A stretch of 64,000 bases of DNA, taken from Mucilaginibacter sp. UR6-1 (GTDB taxonomy: Bacteria > Bacteroidota > Bacteroidia > Sphingobacteriales > Sphingobacteriaceae). The first letter of the stretch is position 1; every line of letters begins with the position of its first letter. The position numbers and the translations under genes were made by a program. This document shows positions 1 to 9,267 of this stretch, one piece after another. Below the pieces are notes generated by a model. The model made no database searches. It had not been told where the DNA came from and worked only from the letters and a program-made list of their open reading frames with translations. The DNA is taken from positions 310,001 to 374,000 of the forward strand of contig NZ_JAJIWP010000001.1 of NCBI RefSeq assembly GCF_020880975.1, given 5' to 3'.

Positions 1-32
1 AACGTAACCTTAGCATTTTAACATTACAGTAA

Positions 33-1472
33 ATGAAAAAGAAATATATTATTTGGGGAGTGGCGCTGTCATTATCATTATTCAGCGCATCGTGCACCCG
101 TAACTTCCAGGAGATAAATACTGACCCTAACAGCAGCTCGTTCGCCCTGCCGCAATCATTATTAGCTCCTGCCATAACTGATGTGGTAAGCGCTAACATG
201 AGCCGTAGCCAGCGTATTACCAATGAGCTGATGCAGATCACCGTAAATATGGGTGATACCGATGGTAAGATTTTTCGTTATGAAGTGCGTGCGGCCGAGG
301 CTGATTATTTGTGGAACGCCTGGTATTTACAGCTTACCAACTTTAAGGATATATATACCGGCGGTAAGGATAACCTGAGCAATACGTATATGGCCATATC
401 GCTCATCTGCCAGTCGTGGGTGTACTCAATGCTTACCGATACTTATGGCGATGTGCCGTACTTTCAATCAAACCGTGCCAAGGAGGGTTTGTTTTTGCCT
501 AAGTTTGATACACAGCAGGCTATCTATGCTGATATTTTCGCTCGCCTTGAGGAAGCGAATGAATTGTTAAAAACAGGCACTAATGTTGTCAGCACCAGCG
601 ATCCGATATTTGGCGGCAACGCTACATACTGGCGCAAGTTTGGTAACTCCCTTTACCTGCGTTTGCTGATGCGTGTATCGAATAAAGATCAGGCAGCTAT
701 TGATAAAATAAAGGATATGGTAGATGTAAATGCTACCAATTATCCTATCATGACCAGTAATGCCGAGTCGGCTATATTAAAATGGAGCGGTACTGCACCC
801 TATGTGTCGCCATTTTCAACCTGGAGGCCTGCTGATTGGTATACGCCTAAACTGGCAAGCTTTTTTGTGGACAATCTGAACGAATGGAGCGATCCGCGTA
901 TAGGCAAGTGGGCTACGGTATTTGAGGGAGAATATGCCGGTATTCCGAGCGGTTACCCGGTAGGGCAGGTGCCTGTTGCAAAATCAACCCTGCCAACCGC
1001 CCTGCAAAAGGAACCATTGCTGGGTAATGTGCTTAATTATGCCGAAGTGCAGTTCATCCTTGCCGAAGCAGCGGCCAAAGGTTGGATCACCTCAAAACCT
1101 GCACAGCAATATTATCAGGAGGGTATAACCGGCGCTATCACCATGTGGGGGTATACCGTGCCGGCAAACTACATGAATTATTCGCTTATAAAGTGGGACG
1201 ATAGTTATACGCTCGATCAAAAAATGGAGCTGATACATAAGCAAAAATATTACGCGCTGTTTTTTACCGACATGCAATCGTGGTTTGAGTATCGCCGTAC
1301 AGGCCACCCTGTGTTACCAAAAGGTTCAGGCCTTGACAATGGTGGTGTAATGCCGGCCCGCTTAAACTACCCGGTTTATGTTCAGGCAGCAAACAGCGAG
1401 AATTATCGTGCAGCGGTTGCCGCTCAAGGTCAGGACGTTATCAGTACACAGGTTTGGTGGCAAAAACCATAA
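33..1472 (+). CDS. SusD/RagB-like outer-membrane lipoprotein
   Basis: Surface-exposed nutrient-binding partner of a SusC-type TonB-dependent transporter. The N-terminus is a lipoprotein signal (KKK, hydrophobic stretch, lipobox FSASC) with the lipidated cysteine at residue 21. The body has the helical, TPR-like composition of SusD-like family 2, with 'LAEAAAKGW' near residue 340, where SusD proteins have the 'RLAEAYLNKAEA'-type helix. At 479 aa it has the usual family length. Its SusC should lie immediately left of the window, since SusC normally precedes SusD. The DUF5689 lipoprotein follows after about 30 nt, which suggests one operon. The glycan or other substrate cannot be told from the sequence. 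Confidence 0.9.
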   Translation: MKKKYIIWGVALSLSLFSASCTRNFQEINTDPNSSSFALPQSLLAPAITDVVSANMSRSQRITNELMQITVNMGDTDGKIFRYEVRAAEADYLWNAWYLQLTNFKDIYTGGKDNLSNTYMAISLICQSWVYSMLTDTYGDVPYFQSNRAKEGLFLPKFDTQQAIYADIFARLEEANELLKTGTNVVSTSDPIFGGNATYWRKFGNSLYLRLLMRVSNKDQAAIDKIKDMVDVNATNYPIMTSNAESAILKWSGTAPYVSPFSTWRPADWYTPKLASFFVDNLNEWSDPRIGKWATVFEGEYAGIPSGYPVGQVPVAKSTLPTALQKEPLLGNVLNYAEVQFILAEAAAKGWITSKPAQQYYQEGITGAITMWGYTVPANYMNYSLIKWDDSYTLDQKMELIHKQKYYALFFTDMQSWFEYRRTGHPVLPKGSGLDNGGVMPARLNYPVYVQAANSENYRAAVAAQGQDVISTQVWWQKP

Positions 1473-1501
1473 TCAAAAAATACGATCAAATATCATACAC
1501 A

Positions 1502-3061
1502 ATGAAAGCTAAGATATTTTTATTAGTTACAATATTATCGGCGCTGGTTTTAAGCGCCTGTAAAAAACACGATTTTGCCGATGGCGAACTTAGTCCTGTC
1601 ATAGCGCTGGTTGATCTGCGTGCTATACATAAAGGTGCCGATGTTATGCTTAATAAAGATAACATGCTGGGCGCTTATCAAATTACAGGCAAGGTAATTT
1701 CTATGCCTGATTCAGGAAATGTTCCGCAGGGGGTTTTGATCTTGCAAAACAATCGCCGCAAGGCCATTCGTGGCATACAAATACCTATTGGCGATGCCGC
1801 TGGTACTTTCAAATCAGGTGATAGCATAGTGGTTAACGTTGAGGGTACAACACTAAAGAGAGTTAACGGTGCGCTACAATTAACAGGTGTAAGTCCGGCT
1901 AACATTACAACAATATCAACCGGGAATGAGGTGCAGGTGCAGCAGGTTTCAAGCTACTCAATTAAAACAAGGCCTGATGATTATGAAAGCACGCTGGTGA
2001 GCATCAAATCGGCAACGGTTTCACCCGCGCCTATATTGGGGCAAACCAAATACGCCGGTAACAAATACCTTGTAAATGGTGCGGATAGTATTATTATGCA
2101 CACCGAGCCTGCCGCGCAATTTGCTGATGAGTTTTTACCTGCCGGGGCTACAGTAGCCGGTATATTGGTAGTTAACAATGCTGCCGATTCAGCTTCGGCG
2201 TACCAGGTTTGGCCGCGCAGGTTTTCGGATATAAGTGATATCACCCAACCGGCCGATCCGAACGCGCCTGATCTGGGCGAAATGCCGGTAGTTATATCGG
2301 GCTTTGTTAATGATGCCAAAGGGTCTGACGGTAACTACGAGTACTTCCAGTTCAGGGCAACTCAAAATATCGATTTTTCTGTTACGCCGATGGCGGTAGT
2401 TACCTGTACCAACGCAGGTGCCGCCCAACCTAACGCAGGCGATGCCCCCGGAGCCGGATGGGCAACAGGTGGTGGCCGTACCTACAAGTTCAACCTAACT
2501 TCAGGTCAGGTTAAAAAAGGCGATTTCTTTTATGTTGGCGGTAGCAACAAACGCATTAACGGCCCTAATACAACTGACATCAGCGAAGCCAAATGGATAA
2601 GCGCCATTGCCTATGTAACTAATGATGGCGACGGTTTTGGCAGCGCCAGCAGCGGTTTATTGCCAAACAGCGGTAATGCCGGAGGCATAGCCATATTTAA
2701 GGGCATAAACGTAACCGAACAAACTGTACCTGTTGATGTGGTGTTTTTTGGTGGCACAGGCAAAACAACTATGTATAACCCAACAACCAACAAAGGTTAT
2801 CGAGTACCTAAAAATGATCATTATAACTTTGTTGACGAAGCAGGGGCTGAGCAGCCGTTCTTTTATCAGGGTACCAACCAGTATGTGATACCTCACGTAG
2901 CGCCTGCCGATCAGGGCGTGTTTATGAAACTGGGCGGTAATTTTGATGCCGAAACCAAATCATGGATCACGCCGCGCGGTATATCGGTATTCATCATGTC
3001 GGGCAGTACCACGCTTATGGAGATTGAATCAGGTAGTGATGTAACAGCTATTTCGAACTAA
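1502..3061 (+). CDS. DUF5689 domain lipoprotein
   Basis: Probable surface lipoprotein of the SusCD locus on the left edge. I start it at the ATG at 1502 because this gives a clean lipoprotein signal (MKAKIFLL..LVLSAC, lipidated Cys20). An in-frame GTG-type start at 1454 would add 16 residues in front of the signal and overlap the SusD gene. Residues about 35-260 show the DUF5689 pattern, an OB-like beta domain ('GKVISMPDSGNVPQG..LILQN'). The C-terminal half is beta-rich and unassigned. Family members usually sit after SusD, as here. The molecular function is unknown; ligand binding or docking on the outer surface is inference. Confidence 0.8.
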   Translation: MKAKIFLLVTILSALVLSACKKHDFADGELSPVIALVDLRAIHKGADVMLNKDNMLGAYQITGKVISMPDSGNVPQGVLILQNNRRKAIRGIQIPIGDAAGTFKSGDSIVVNVEGTTLKRVNGALQLTGVSPANITTISTGNEVQVQQVSSYSIKTRPDDYESTLVSIKSATVSPAPILGQTKYAGNKYLVNGADSIIMHTEPAAQFADEFLPAGATVAGILVVNNAADSASAYQVWPRRFSDISDITQPADPNAPDLGEMPVVISGFVNDAKGSDGNYEYFQFRATQNIDFSVTPMAVVTCTNAGAAQPNAGDAPGAGWATGGGRTYKFNLTSGQVKKGDFFYVGGSNKRINGPNTTDISEAKWISAIAYVTNDGDGFGSASSGLLPNSGNAGGIAIFKGINVTEQTVPVDVVFFGGTGKTTMYNPTTNKGYRVPKNDHYNFVDEAGAEQPFFYQGTNQYVIPHVAPADQGVFMKLGGNFDAETKSWITPRGISVFIMSGSTTLMEIESGSDVTAISN

Positions 3062-3080
3062 AATTCTTACCATATTTAAT

Positions 3081-3112
3081 AAAGCCGCTCTTTTTAACAG
3101 GGCGGCTTTTTG
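3081..3112 (+). terminator. Rho-independent terminator
   Basis: AAAGCCGC (3081-3088) pairs with GCGGCTTT (3102-3109) around a short loop and runs into Ts. It closes the SusD-DUF5689 transcription unit and separates it from the LacI-type gene. Confidence 0.85.
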
Positions 3113-3165
3113 CGTTTAAGCCTGTATTTATGGTTGAGGGATGGTTTATTATTAACTGCATAAAA

Positions 3166-3222
3166 AGCAACTGTTATATTTTTTCACTATAATAGTGCTG
3201 TTAAACCAATTAAGCAGTTGCT
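3166..3222. promoter_or_regulatory. Nested dyads upstream of the LacI gene
   Basis: AGCAACTG (3166-3173) and CAGTTGCT (3215-3222) form outer arms around the perfect inner dyad CACTAT-A-ATAGTG (3185-3197). This sits 22-78 bp before the lacI-type start. It could be an operator or an mRNA structure. It does not resemble the CAAACGTTTG operators found in front of susC, so simple autoregulation through the same site is not supported. Confidence 0.35.
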
Positions 3223-3243
3223 ACCGAGATAACCACCCTAAGT

Positions 3244-4266
3244 ATGCAAAGTAATAAGTTACCCACTATTAAGGAGATCGCCAAAAAGCTCAATGTATCC
3301 ATATCAACGGTATCCCGGGCATTGCACGATCATCCGAGTATAGGCCTGGTAACCACCATGCGGGTGCACAAGGTAGCCCAGGAGTTGGGGTACGAGGTAA
3401 ACAAATCGGCCATATATTTTAAGGAGCGTAAAACCTACACTATCGGCGTAATCATCCCAAGTTTGGCTGAGCCATTTTTTTCATCAGCTTTATGCGGGGT
3501 GGAAGATTTTGCCGGGCAGTTCAATTACAACGTGATCATTGGCCAGTCGCTGGATAGCTTTGAGCGGGAGCAGCGTATTGTTGAGAACATGAAAGATCAT
3601 CGCGTTGATGGTATCTTGGTATCGCTTACTAAAGAAACATCCACTTACGAGCATTTTGATAACCTGAAAAAATATAATATACCGATCGTTTTCTTTGATC
3701 GGGTGCCGCAAAAAAAGGATATCCATTTCGTGTCTTGCAACCTGCACTCGGGTATGTTGCAGGCCATAACCCGTTTTGTGGCGATGGGGCATAAAAAAAT
3801 AGGGCTCATTAATGGCCCTGCAAAAATGGCCGCTACTTTGCAACGGCTCGAGATATATTTTAAATGCCTTAAAGAAAATAACCTGCCTATTAATTATGAC
3901 ATCATCGCCTCCACTACATTAAGCAAAGAGGATAATGTTAAGGCCATAAAAAAACTTATTGACCAGGAGGAAATACCCACTGCGGTAATGGTTTTTAATG
4001 ATTATGTATTGCTTGATTGCATTGCGACAGTTAAAGCCGCGGGTTTGGAAGTTAACAAGGATATTAGTTTTATCAGCTTCGCCAATCTTCCTATCTGGGA
4101 ATATATGGATACCCGTCCGCTCGCTTCTATCGAACAATTCTCATATCGGCAAGCTTCTATCGCTACTGATTTTCTTTTTAAATTAATTGAAACTAATAAC
4201 AAGGGTGAAAATACAGACTCGAATTATTTGCAGCAAATTATTGACTCCGAAATGGTGAATTATTGA
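3244..4266 (+). CDS. LacI-family transcriptional regulator
   Basis: DNA-binding regulator, very likely of the glycan locus that follows. Residues 7-55 are a LacI helix-turn-helix plus hinge ('TIKEIAKKLNVSISTVSRAL', then 'VAQELGYEVN'). Residues about 62-335 are a periplasmic-binding-protein-like effector domain ('TIGVIIPSLAEPFFSSAL', 'RVDGILVSLT', 'NGPAKMAATLQRL'). At 340 aa it has full family length. Two near-palindromic LacI-type operator sites lie in the gap before susC. Bacteroidota glycan loci more often use hybrid two-component, SusR or sigma/anti-sigma control, so LacI control is less common. The effector is unknown; a (phospho)amino sugar is a guess from the neighbours. Confidence 0.92.
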   Translation: MQSNKLPTIKEIAKKLNVSISTVSRALHDHPSIGLVTTMRVHKVAQELGYEVNKSAIYFKERKTYTIGVIIPSLAEPFFSSALCGVEDFAGQFNYNVIIGQSLDSFEREQRIVENMKDHRVDGILVSLTKETSTYEHFDNLKKYNIPIVFFDRVPQKKDIHFVSCNLHSGMLQAITRFVAMGHKKIGLINGPAKMAATLQRLEIYFKCLKENNLPINYDIIASTTLSKEDNVKAIKKLIDQEEIPTAVMVFNDYVLLDCIATVKAAGLEVNKDISFISFANLPIWEYMDTRPLASIEQFSYRQASIATDFLFKLIETNNKGENTDSNYLQQIIDSEMVNY

Positions 4267-4510
4267 TCTAATAATTCATTTAACTTGATATTTTTCGTTT
4301 TAGCAATTTTTCTTAGTGTGATTTTTACAATAAGCTTGATATTGTTTAAAATTACCGTACAGTTTCTGCGATTTTAGCTGTTGATTTTTTTACAGTTTGA
4401 ATAACATTCGAATTTATTGATGGTATTGTTATTGATTTGAGGCGCTAAACAGTGCTAAAATTTCATTTTTGATTGTAAAAGGCATCAATAATTCTGTTGT
4501 ATGCAAAAAT

Positions 4511-4528
4511 TACACAAACGTTTGCGTA
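4511..4528. promoter_or_regulatory. LacI-type operator, copy 1
   Basis: TACACAAACGTTTGCGTA is palindromic around the central CpG except for one base pair. The core CAAACGTTTG is typical of LacI/GalR-family operators. Copy 2 is identical and its centre lies 21 bp away, two helical turns, so two dimers would bind the same DNA face. Confidence 0.75.
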
Positions 4529-4531
4529 GTC

Positions 4532-4549
4532 TACACAAACGTTTGCGTA
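4532..4549. promoter_or_regulatory. LacI-type operator, copy 2
   Basis: Exact second copy of the 18-bp near-palindrome, separated from copy 1 by 3 bp. It lies 117 bp before the susC ATG and 13 bp before the hairpin. Confidence 0.75.
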
Positions 4550-4561
4550 AATAAAATTAGG

Positions 4562-4588
4562 CCTGTGCAGCCCTGCACAGGTTTTTTT
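4562..4588 (+). terminator. Terminator or attenuator hairpin before susC
   Basis: CCTGTGCAG (4562-4570) and CTGCACAGG (4573-4581) are perfectly complementary and are followed by seven Ts. It could end the LacI transcript. If the susC promoter lies upstream near the operators, it would instead act as an attenuator in the susC leader. The sequence does not decide which. Confidence 0.65.
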
Positions 4589-4666
4589 AATGCCTTTTTT
4601 CCATCAACTTTAAACTATTCCAATTAACGATGTACTAACTGTTTATTTAACCCTACTTAACATTAT

Positions 4667-7600
4667 ATGAAAAAAGTTGTACTCCTGTTTTGTTGCCTGA
4701 TGGTTTTTGCGAGAGCCTTTTCGCAAAACCAGCCGGTGTCAGGTAAGATCACCTCCGGCACTGATCAGCAGCCGCTCCCGGGCGCGGCTATCACCGTTAA
4801 AGGCACCACTATTGGTGTATCATCACAGGCTGATGGATCGTTCAAGATCAATATTCCTGCACAAAAATCAACCCTGGTTATTACCTCAATGGGCTTTTTA
4901 AGCAAGGAGGTTGAGGTTACCGCCGGGCAAAAGGATCTGGTGATCTTCCTGTCCGAAAATATTACCCAGCTTAACGATGTGGTGGTAGTTGGTTACAGCA
5001 GCAAAAAGCAAAGCGAACTTACCAGCGCGGTAACCGTAGTATCTGCAGATAAGCTGAAGGATGTTACGGCCAATAATGTAGGTACCATGCTGCAGGGTAA
5101 GGTGGCGGGTTTGCAGGTAGTTAACAGCTCAGGCGCGCCGGGTTCACAGCCCGAGATCAGGCTGCGTGGCGTGTCGTCAGTTAATGCTAACCAAAGTCCG
5201 CTTTATGTGGTTGATGGTATCATTGGTGGTAATTATGACCCGAATGATGTGGAATCAGTTACTGTACTTAAAGATGCTGCTTCTACGGCATTATACGGTT
5301 CGCAGGCTAACGCGGGTGTAATTATCGTTACTACCAAAAGCGCCAAAGCCGGTAAAACCCGTTTTGAGGCCAAAATAACTTCAGGTTTTCGTACGGCCGA
5401 TTTTGGCAAGATGAACCTGATGAACAGTAATGAATTGTACGATTATCAAAAGGAGTTTTACCGCGATTATATAGTAGGCGCAACAGATAACTCTTATAAA
5501 ATAGACCTGATCAAGTTTTACAGCGAGCGCCCGCTTGAACTGCGTAACCAGGATTATGACTGGGCGAAGGAATCATTCAAGGCAGCGCCTATGTATAATG
5601 TATATGTAGCGGCCAGCGGTAAAACCGAAAAGAATGATTACTATGTTGGTGCATCCTATTACAACGAGAAGGGTACTTTTATGAATACCAATTATCAGCG
5701 TATAAACCTGCGTGCCAATTCAACTTACCACTTTTCTAAAAAGCTTGATATCACCAACAACATCAACCTGAGCGCGTCAACCGGCCGCAGTTATGATTAT
5801 ATGGACATGTACTACTCATTCCTGAACATGCCATGGGATAATCCTTATGACGCAGCAGGCAACCCGGTTTATGTGGATGGTACCTCAACATTTAAATGGT
5901 GGTCGCGCGATAAGATCAACCCGATACATACCATCAAAAACTCCGATCATACCTACAAGGGCTTTGATGTGAACTATGATTTTATGCTGAACTACCGCAT
6001 TACCAACTGGTTAACCTTTACCAGCACCAACAGGGTATCGGCAGCATTTAATAAGGGTGTAAATTATGTATCGCCTTTGGCAGCAGGTACCTATCATGAT
6101 GATGGTTATATAGATGAATTGAACACGCTTAACTACGGCGGTATATCAAACAACCTTTTAAAATTCAATTTTGAGGCAGGTGATCATGCATTAAGCGGCT
6201 TGGCGGGTATCATTTTTGAGGGAGGCAGAACCGAGTATTCAGGCGGATCAGGCAGGGGACTGCCGATAGGTTTAAAGGTGCTTAACGTTGCATCAAACAC
6301 GCAATTAGTAAATGGGTACAATTTAAGTACTGAACTGCGCTCGTTCCTGTCGCAGGTAAATTATACTTACAAAGGCCGTTACATATTGTCGGGCTCATTC
6401 AGGGTTGATGGTTCATCCGCTTTTCCTGAAAGTAAACAATATGGTTCGTTCCCGTCAGTGTCAGGTGCCTGGATCATCAGTAATGAAGAATTCCTGAAAA
6501 GTAATGATGTAGTTAATAACCTGAAATTGCGTGCCAGCTACGGTGTTACCGGTACGCAGGATATTGGCGCCACCCGTTACCTGGGCCTGTTCTCGTTAAC
6601 AACGCAATACAACTCATTAACAGGCGCGGTGCCATATCAATTGGCTAACCCACTGCTAACCTGGGAAGCTAAACATCAAACCAATGTTGGTTTTGATCTG
6701 AGTTTGTTCAGGCGTGTTAACTTAACTGTTGATGCTTATCGTAATAATACCAAAGATCTGTTATTGCAGGTATCACAGCCATTATCGGTTGGGTTTGAAA
6801 CCCGCTGGGAGAATGTGGGCAACGTAATTAATAAAGGTATTGAGGTTGGCTTGAACACCATCAACATTACCAATAAGAATTTTGAGTGGGTTACTGATTT
6901 CAACATCAACTTTAACAATAATAAAATTTACGGCCTGCCGGCTGATATTGTAAAAACGGGATCGTGGAGCATATCGCAGATCTACCGTAACGGTGGCAAC
7001 CTATACGAGTTTTATATGCCTAAATGGCTGGGTGTTGACGCGCAAACAGGCGCCCCTGTTTGGGAGAAACTGGTTTACAACGATGCAGGCGAGGCAGTTG
7101 CCAGCGAGAAAACGTCTAACTATTCTGAAGCTACCATACAGGAAGTTGGTTCGGCACTGCCTAAATTTCAAGGTGGCTTTAACAACAGCTTCCGCTACAA
7201 AAGCTTTGGTTTGCGTATAAATACGTATTTTAACTACGGTAACAAGGTATTTAGCAATAACCTGCGCTTTATGATGAATGACGGCCACGAACCCTATTAC
7301 AATCAGATAAAGCTACCTGATGACGCGAAAGTTTGGAGTGGTCCAGGCGATACGGAGGCTACCGAGCCAAGTCCGCAAAATTCGGCCAACTCCACCGAAA
7401 CCTCAACCCGCTATTTGAGGAATGGCAGCTACTTTACCATACGTAACATAGCTTTTAATTACACCCTGCCATCGGCATTCGCTAAAAAGCTGAATTTTGA
7501 GAGCATTACAGTAGGTTTAACGGCCGACAATGTGGCTACGTTTTCAAACTTCCTGGGTCAGGACCCGCAAACTACCATTACACCCGGCAGCTTTGCCACC

Positions 7601-7669
7601 CCCGGCGTGTCCGACTTTAAGTACCCTAACAACAGGCAGTATTTGTTCACCGTTAACTTCAACTTTTAA
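4667..7669 (+). CDS. SusC/RagA TonB-linked outer-membrane transporter
   Basis: TonB-dependent importer forming the pore of a SusCD pair. A Sec signal (MKKVVLLF..ARAFS) is followed by a carboxypeptidase-regulatory-like domain (about residues 23-100, 'VSGKITSGTDQQPLPGAAI'). A TonB-box-like stretch ('LNDVVVVGYSSKKQSELTSA') and the plug follow (about 110-225, ending 'ASTALYGSQANAGVIIVTT'). The remainder is a 22-strand-type barrel ending in 'FTVNFNF', with the terminal aromatic expected for BAM recognition. At 1000 aa it has the usual length. SusD follows after 38 nt. The substrate is unknown; neighbouring amino-sugar enzymes suggest a HexNAc-containing glycan. Confidence 0.95.
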   Translation: MKKVVLLFCCLMVFARAFSQNQPVSGKITSGTDQQPLPGAAITVKGTTIGVSSQADGSFKINIPAQKSTLVITSMGFLSKEVEVTAGQKDLVIFLSENITQLNDVVVVGYSSKKQSELTSAVTVVSADKLKDVTANNVGTMLQGKVAGLQVVNSSGAPGSQPEIRLRGVSSVNANQSPLYVVDGIIGGNYDPNDVESVTVLKDAASTALYGSQANAGVIIVTTKSAKAGKTRFEAKITSGFRTADFGKMNLMNSNELYDYQKEFYRDYIVGATDNSYKIDLIKFYSERPLELRNQDYDWAKESFKAAPMYNVYVAASGKTEKNDYYVGASYYNEKGTFMNTNYQRINLRANSTYHFSKKLDITNNINLSASTGRSYDYMDMYYSFLNMPWDNPYDAAGNPVYVDGTSTFKWWSRDKINPIHTIKNSDHTYKGFDVNYDFMLNYRITNWLTFTSTNRVSAAFNKGVNYVSPLAAGTYHDDGYIDELNTLNYGGISNNLLKFNFEAGDHALSGLAGIIFEGGRTEYSGGSGRGLPIGLKVLNVASNTQLVNGYNLSTELRSFLSQVNYTYKGRYILSGSFRVDGSSAFPESKQYGSFPSVSGAWIISNEEFLKSNDVVNNLKLRASYGVTGTQDIGATRYLGLFSLTTQYNSLTGAVPYQLANPLLTWEAKHQTNVGFDLSLFRRVNLTVDAYRNNTKDLLLQVSQPLSVGFETRWENVGNVINKGIEVGLNTINITNKNFEWVTDFNINFNNNKIYGLPADIVKTGSWSISQIYRNGGNLYEFYMPKWLGVDAQTGAPVWEKLVYNDAGEAVASEKTSNYSEATIQEVGSALPKFQGGFNNSFRYKSFGLRINTYFNYGNKVFSNNLRFMMNDGHEPYYNQIKLPDDAKVWSGPGDTEATEPSPQNSANSTETSTRYLRNGSYFTIRNIAFNYTLPSAFAKKLNFESITVGLTADNVATFSNFLGQDPQTTITPGSFATPGVSDFKYPNNRQYLFTVNFNF

Positions 7670-7707
7670 TAAAGCTACAGCCGGTAACCGGTTAAAATAT
7701 TCATAAC

Positions 7708-9225
7708 ATGAAAAAGAAGCTATCATCCATATTGGTACTGTTGCTGCTGGCAGCAAGCAGTTGCAAGGACCTTACCGTAAATCCAACGGATGCCATTAGT
7801 ACCGAAACGCTGGTGACTACCACCGCGGGCCTTACCAATGCCCTGAACGGCGCTTATGCACTGTTTAAGGATCACATAACCTTTAACGGCACCATTGATC
7901 AAAATAACATGTACCTGCGCCAGTACTATCACCTGTCAGACTTTGCGAGTGATGACATTGTGTGCGGCCAGGTAACCACCGACCCGTTATTCTACAGCTT
8001 TAGCCTGGGCCATGCGCCATCGCAGGGCAATACCCGCTACTTTTGGTATGTATCGTACAAAATTATATCAGGCGTAAATACAGTTATTGATGCCGTTGAA
8101 AAATCAGGCGATCAGGATGCCGCTAAACAGCAATTGCTGGGCGAATGTTATTTTTTACGGGCGTTTTGCCACTTTAACCTGGTGCGCTTGTTTGGTAAGC
8201 CTTATAGTGTTGATCCTAACGCCCCGGGTATTGTTTTGCGTACCTCATTAACTGACGAAGCCAAGAAAGCCCGCTCAACCGTGGGTGAGGTTTATACATC
8301 AGTTATTGCCGACGCTGAAAAGGCAGCTACGTTAATGACTCAGAACCGTGGCGTGCAGTATGCCTCAAAAGAGGCGGCATGGGCTTTACTGAGCCGGGTT
8401 AATTTGTATAAAGAGGATAACCAAAAGGCATTGGATTATGCTAACCAGGTAATCAGTTCAAACCGCTTTAAGCTGGAAACCAAAGCTACTTATCCTAACT
8501 TATTCGCCAATGCCACTACCGGCAGCGAAACCATTTTTTGTGTAGCCTTTACCGCGGCTGATGATTATGGCAAGTTCGGTTCTATCGCATCGATGATCTA
8601 TTCTGATGGTAACTCAGGCTGGGGTGAGGAATATGCCTCATCATCATTACGTAACGTAATGTCAAAGCATACAGAAGATGTGCGCTGGAACTACATTGTG
8701 CCGGCTAAGGACGCAGGCAATAATGTCCAGAAAAAAAACGGTATTGAAATGTACTACATAAGCAAGTTCTCGTTCCAGGGCGGCTCACCTAACCTGAGCT
8801 CACCCATCATGTTCCGCCTGGCCGAGATGTATTTGAACAAGGCTGAGGCTGAAGCCAAGCTTAACCAAACCTCGGCCGCGCTTAATGATGTTGACGAAAT
8901 TCGCAAAAACCGCGGTTTGGAAGGATCGCTGTATGCCGGTAAACTGCCATCGGGCTATACCGCGCTTGATGCTGTGTTAGAGGAGCGTCGTATTGAGCTG
9001 GCTTTTGAAGGCCATCGTACATATGATGTTTTCCGTAACAAACGCACGCTCAATAAAACTTACTGGGGCTACCACCTGGCCGGGTTAAAAGAAACGGATA
9101 TTGACTTGAGCAAAACCCCAAGCGGCTACCCTAACATGACAGTGCCTTACACCAGCAATCGCATTATTTATTTTATTCCGGTTGATGAAGTGCTGAGCAA
9201 TCCGCAGGTAACACAAAATCCATAA
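7708..9225 (+). CDS. SusD/RagB-family glycan-binding lipoprotein
   Basis: Lid-like binding lipoprotein of the SusC encoded just upstream. The lipoprotein signal is MKKKLSSILVLLLLAASSC with Cys19. It has the diagnostic SusD features: an N-terminal SusD-like region ('LLGECYFLRAFCHFNLVRLFG', about 145-165), the helix 'FRLAEMYLNKAEAEAKLN' (about 370-388), and the C-terminal 'VLEERRIELAFEGHRTYDVFR' (about 420-440). At 505 aa it has full length. It is almost certainly cotranscribed with the SusC gene and the next lipoprotein. Confidence 0.95.
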   Translation: MKKKLSSILVLLLLAASSCKDLTVNPTDAISTETLVTTTAGLTNALNGAYALFKDHITFNGTIDQNNMYLRQYYHLSDFASDDIVCGQVTTDPLFYSFSLGHAPSQGNTRYFWYVSYKIISGVNTVIDAVEKSGDQDAAKQQLLGECYFLRAFCHFNLVRLFGKPYSVDPNAPGIVLRTSLTDEAKKARSTVGEVYTSVIADAEKAATLMTQNRGVQYASKEAAWALLSRVNLYKEDNQKALDYANQVISSNRFKLETKATYPNLFANATTGSETIFCVAFTAADDYGKFGSIASMIYSDGNSGWGEEYASSSLRNVMSKHTEDVRWNYIVPAKDAGNNVQKKNGIEMYYISKFSFQGGSPNLSSPIMFRLAEMYLNKAEAEAKLNQTSAALNDVDEIRKNRGLEGSLYAGKLPSGYTALDAVLEERRIELAFEGHRTYDVFRNKRTLNKTYWGYHLAGLKETDIDLSKTPSGYPNMTVPYTSNRIIYFIPVDEVLSNPQVTQNP

Positions 9226-9267
9226 ACGCAATTATCCCAAACTGTAATAATTAACAGAACAAGAGAT

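Larger units (their letters stand above)
4267..4666. other. 400-bp AT-rich regulatory gap before susC
   Basis: There is no credible ORF. The first 240 bp are strongly AT-rich, with no exact TAnnTTTG box that I could find. The right half carries the paired operators (4511-4549) and a terminator-like hairpin (4562-4588). About 78 bp of leader separate the hairpin from the susC start. Confidence 0.7.

Noticed and set aside
1454..1501. Upstream in-frame start of the DUF5689 lipoprotein
   Set aside because: It would put 16 polar residues before a clear lipoprotein signal and overlap the SusD gene.
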